A stretch of DNA of 8,681 nt, taken from Acidobacteriota bacterium (GTDB taxonomy: Bacteria > Acidobacteriota > UBA6911 > JACQSX01). The translations under genes were made by a program, and so were the position numbers. This document shows, one piece after another, positions 6,993 through 8,681 of this stretch; the first letter of the stretch is position 1, and the number at the start of each line of letters is the position of its first letter. The notes below the pieces were generated by a model. It saw only the letters and a program-made list of their open reading frames with translations. It did no database searches and was not told the DNA's origin. Location: contig JACQGG010000170.1 of assembly GCA_016199665.1 (NCBI GenBank), forward strand, positions 1 through 8,681. Direction: 5' to 3'.

Positions 6993-7510
6993 TCGAAACG
7001 ATTCCTCCCCCCGCAGTCCTGTTTGTCGCCCTGCTTTACGCCCCGGGTGATCTTCAGGAATGCATGCGTGAATTGACGGCGCTGTTCGGCTCGGCTGCCG
7101 AGGTTGGTCCCGGTTACCCAATGGCAGCGTTCAGCCGGTATTATGAAAGGGAGATGGGAGTCGGGCTGCAGAAGCGATTCATCTCATTTCAGAGGCCGGT
7201 CCCAATGGATCAATTGGCTCAGTACAAGCGGGAAGCGCAGGCGCTGGAGAATAAACTACAGCAAGAGCCGGGAAAGCGTCTCTTCAACATTGACCCGGGC
7301 CTGGTCACCTCCTACAGCGTAATTCTTTCCACCTCCAAAAACCACGCGCACCGGATTTATCTGCGCGAAGGTGTCTTTGCCGAAGTGACACTGATCTTTC
7401 GCGAGGGTCGTTATTATCCGCTTCCCTGGACATACCCGGACTACCAGTCTCCGGCGGCGCTGGATTTCTTCAAGCGGGCCCGGAAGGGCGCGGGAGGTAG
7501 GGGCGCGTGA
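6989..7510 (+). CDS. DUF4416 family protein
   Basis: This 173-residue protein is of unknown function. It matches the DUF4416 family along its whole length: an N-terminal strand PPPAVLFVALLYAPGD (6-21), YYEREMG (51-57), RFISF (63-67), FNIDPG (99-104), STSKNHAHRIYLREGVFAEV (114-133) and LPWTYPDY (145-152). It has no signal peptide or membrane segment, so it should be cytoplasmic. ATG 6989 is chosen because it gives the expected family N-terminus; it has no Shine-Dalgarno of its own and overlaps the stop of the mini-ORF, so translational coupling is likely. The last eight residues (GAGGRGA region) are a low-complexity extension. Its stop overlaps the TPR start as GTGA. Family members occur in several environmental phyla, but I know of no assigned biochemical role, and proximity to ligA does not establish one. 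Confidence 0.85.
   Translation: MIETIPPPAVLFVALLYAPGDLQECMRELTALFGSAAEVGPGYPMAAFSRYYEREMGVGLQKRFISFQRPVPMDQLAQYKREAQALENKLQQEPGKRLFNIDPGLVTSYSVILSTSKNHAHRIYLREGVFAEVTLIFREGRYYPLPWTYPDYQSPAALDFFKRARKGAGGRGA
7492..7497 (+). promoter_or_regulatory. Shine-Dalgarno of the TPR gene
   Basis: GGGAGG lies 9 bases before GTG 7507, inside the end of the DUF4416 gene, and supports the GTG start. Confidence 0.65.
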
Positions 7511-8574
7511 CGCGGAGATTGCGACTCATCCCGGTGTCCAGCTTAGTTACTTTCCGGTGCAGAAATCACTTTTTTGAGCTCGCATTCTGTATTTTGTTCT
7601 TTCTGGCATTTTCGACTGCTTTCCTGTTTTCGCGAACTGAAGTTCGGGATCGCTACGAACTGCGCGGCAGAATCCTGCAAAGCGACGGGAAACCATTCAG
7701 GAACGTCGTACCTGCAGTCTTCATCCACGGATCGATAACGCCCTTTGTCTCGCAGACCTTGGCCGATCCCGGTGGACAATTCAAGTTCAAGAACCTGCCT
7801 GCCGGGATGTATACGCTGATCATAGCGGTTCCCGAAGCGGGGCAGCTCCAGCAGTCTCTTGACGTAGGACCGAGCTTTGCAGACGCCAAAGGACGTCTGG
7901 AAGTAACTTTCCGTTTCGACTCCACACCGGGCACATCCGAGCTTCACACGGTCGTAGCCAGTCAATTGTCCGTTCCAGTGAAGGCCAGAGACCTTTACCA
8001 GAAAGCACGCGCCAGGCTTGGCAAACACGACGTTGCAGGGGCGGTCGAGTACTTGAAGAAAGCAACGGACCTGGCGCCGCAGTACGCCGAAGCCTGGAAT
8101 AATCTTGGCACGATCGCCTACCAGACGCAGGACTATCGGGGGGCGGAGCGCTATTTTCGTGAAGCTCTCAGCCATGAACCGAACGCCTTCGCGCCTCTGG
8201 TGAACCTGGGCGGCGCGCTTCTGTCGCAGGGCAGAGCAAAGGAAGCCCAGCCAATCAACCTGCAGGCGGTCAAGGTCCGGCCCGATGATTCTTTGGCGCA
8301 CTCCCAGCTTGGGCAAACTTACTATTTGCTGGGACAGCTCGATGATGCGGAAAGACACCTGAAGCAGGCCAAGGTGCTGGATCCGGGACACTTTTCCTTT
8401 CCTCAGCTTGTGCTGGCCGAATTGTACAAGCGGCGGCAAGATTACAACGCCATGGCAGCCGAGCTGGAGGAGTTCCTGCGTCGCCATCCCGATTCACCGT
8501 CTGCTCAAGCGGTGCGAACTTCCCTGGATTGGGCGCGGACGCACGCCGCCGGGGCGGCTGGGGGGAAAAACTGA
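7507..8574 (+). CDS. Membrane-anchored or exported TPR protein with carboxypeptidase-regulatory-like domain
   Basis: The protein has 355 residues. A basic N-terminus (RRLR, then RCRN) precedes a hydrophobic helix at 22-41, best read as an uncleaved signal anchor; a cysteine at 28 is not in a proper lipobox. Residues 49-138 look like a beta-sandwich of the carboxypeptidase-regulatory-like type, with YELRGRILQSDGKPF at the start and GQFKFKNLPAGMYTLIIAVP in the middle. From about 159 to 329 come five tetratricopeptide repeats with the usual A/G/Y/P pattern; the clearest unit is AEAWNNLGTIAYQTQDY then GAERYFREALSHEPN. This combination is frequent in Acidobacteria and suggests a periplasm-facing scaffold for protein interactions; the partners are unknown. 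The GTG start overlaps the DUF4416 stop and has a ribosome binding site, and the lack of a gap implies cotranscription with the two genes before it. A simple repeat array begins 24 bases after the stop, with no clear terminator. Confidence 0.85.
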   Translation: MTRRLRLIPVSSLVTFRCRNHFFELAFCILFFLAFSTAFLFSRTEVRDRYELRGRILQSDGKPFRNVVPAVFIHGSITPFVSQTLADPGGQFKFKNLPAGMYTLIIAVPEAGQLQQSLDVGPSFADAKGRLEVTFRFDSTPGTSELHTVVASQLSVPVKARDLYQKARARLGKHDVAGAVEYLKKATDLAPQYAEAWNNLGTIAYQTQDYRGAERYFREALSHEPNAFAPLVNLGGALLSQGRAKEAQPINLQAVKVRPDDSLAHSQLGQTYYLLGQLDDAERHLKQAKVLDPGHFSFPQLVLAELYKRRQDYNAMAAELEEFLRRHPDSPSAQAVRTSLDWARTHAAGAAGGKN

Positions 8575-8578
8575 GCCG

Positions 8579-8598
8579 CGAATGAACGCGAATGAACG
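8579..8598 (+). repeat. 10-bp direct duplication CGAATGAACG
   Basis: Two exact copies of CGAATGAACG (8579-8588 and 8589-8598) stand head to tail just after the TPR stop and directly before the heptad array. Similar GCGAATGAAC-type tandem words appear, as far as I recall, between genes in several environmental phyla. No function is evident. Confidence 0.75.
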
Positions 8599-8681
8599 CC
8601 CTCCGCCTTCCGCCTTCCGCCTTCCGCCTTCCCCCTTCTGCCTTCCGCCCTCTGCCTTCCGCCTTCTGCCTTCCGCCTTCT
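8598..8681 (+). repeat. Heptanucleotide array, 12 units of GCCTTCY
   Basis: Twelve contiguous 7-base units fill 8598-8681 and run off the window edge. Units 2-5 are identical GCCTTCC. From unit 6 the last base alternates between T and C (GCCTTCT/GCCTTCC), giving a 14-base higher order. Units 1, 6 and 8 carry single variants (GCCCTCC, CCCTTCT, GCCCTCT). The plus strand is almost entirely pyrimidine. The array sits immediately 3' of the TPR gene and resembles the short tandemly repeated heptamers known from cyanobacteria and other environmental bacteria. Confidence 0.92.

Noticed and set aside
7543..8487. 314-codon minus-strand frame opposite the TPR gene
   Set aside because: It is a mirror of the TPR coding sequence with no family resemblance.

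Overview
The window is ordinary GC-rich bacterial chromosome, densely coding on both strands. It most resembles the Acidobacteriota (Bryobacterales/Solibacter-like), though this is inferred from gene content and not proven. Pointers are a secreted CHRD-domain protein with a tandem beta-sandwich tail, a secreted M28 peptidase of the large PA-domain type, a short alpha-glucan phosphorylase, a DUF4416 protein, a TPR protein with an N-terminal carboxypeptidase-regulatory-like domain, and simple heptanucleotide repeats between genes. I found no phage, transposon, CRISPR, rRNA or tRNA.

Layout. Positions 1-942 (+) hold the 3' part of a CHRD-domain exported protein cut by the left edge. Positions 1010-2686 (+) encode a secreted M28 metallopeptidase that carries an in-frame 21-bp minisatellite. 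Six bases later, convergent on the minus strand, lies glgP (2693-4414). A 24-bp near-perfect dyad sits 32 bases upstream of the glgP start. The 536 bases between the glgP and ligA starts also contain a probable small minus-strand gene (4660-4878) with a good ribosome binding site and an H-x3-C-x2-C motif of the zinc-binding anti-sigma type. It is divergent from ligA.

From 4951 to 8574 (+) runs a tightly packed, probably cotranscribed set: ligA (NAD-dependent DNA ligase), a DUF4416 gene, and a membrane-anchored or exported TPR gene. A nine-codon mini-ORF with a strong Shine-Dalgarno bridges ligA and DUF4416. Its start overlaps the ligA stop, and its stop overlaps the DUF4416 start. DUF4416 and the TPR gene overlap by GTGA. 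The right edge is a twelve-unit heptad array that runs off the window, preceded by a 10-bp direct duplication.

The genes do not form one pathway: extracellular protein turnover, glycogen/maltodextrin breakdown and DNA repair sit side by side. No previously undescribed multi-gene system can be claimed. The best leads are the glgP dyad, the mini-ORF coupling, the small ZAS-like gene beside ligA, and the two tandem repeats.
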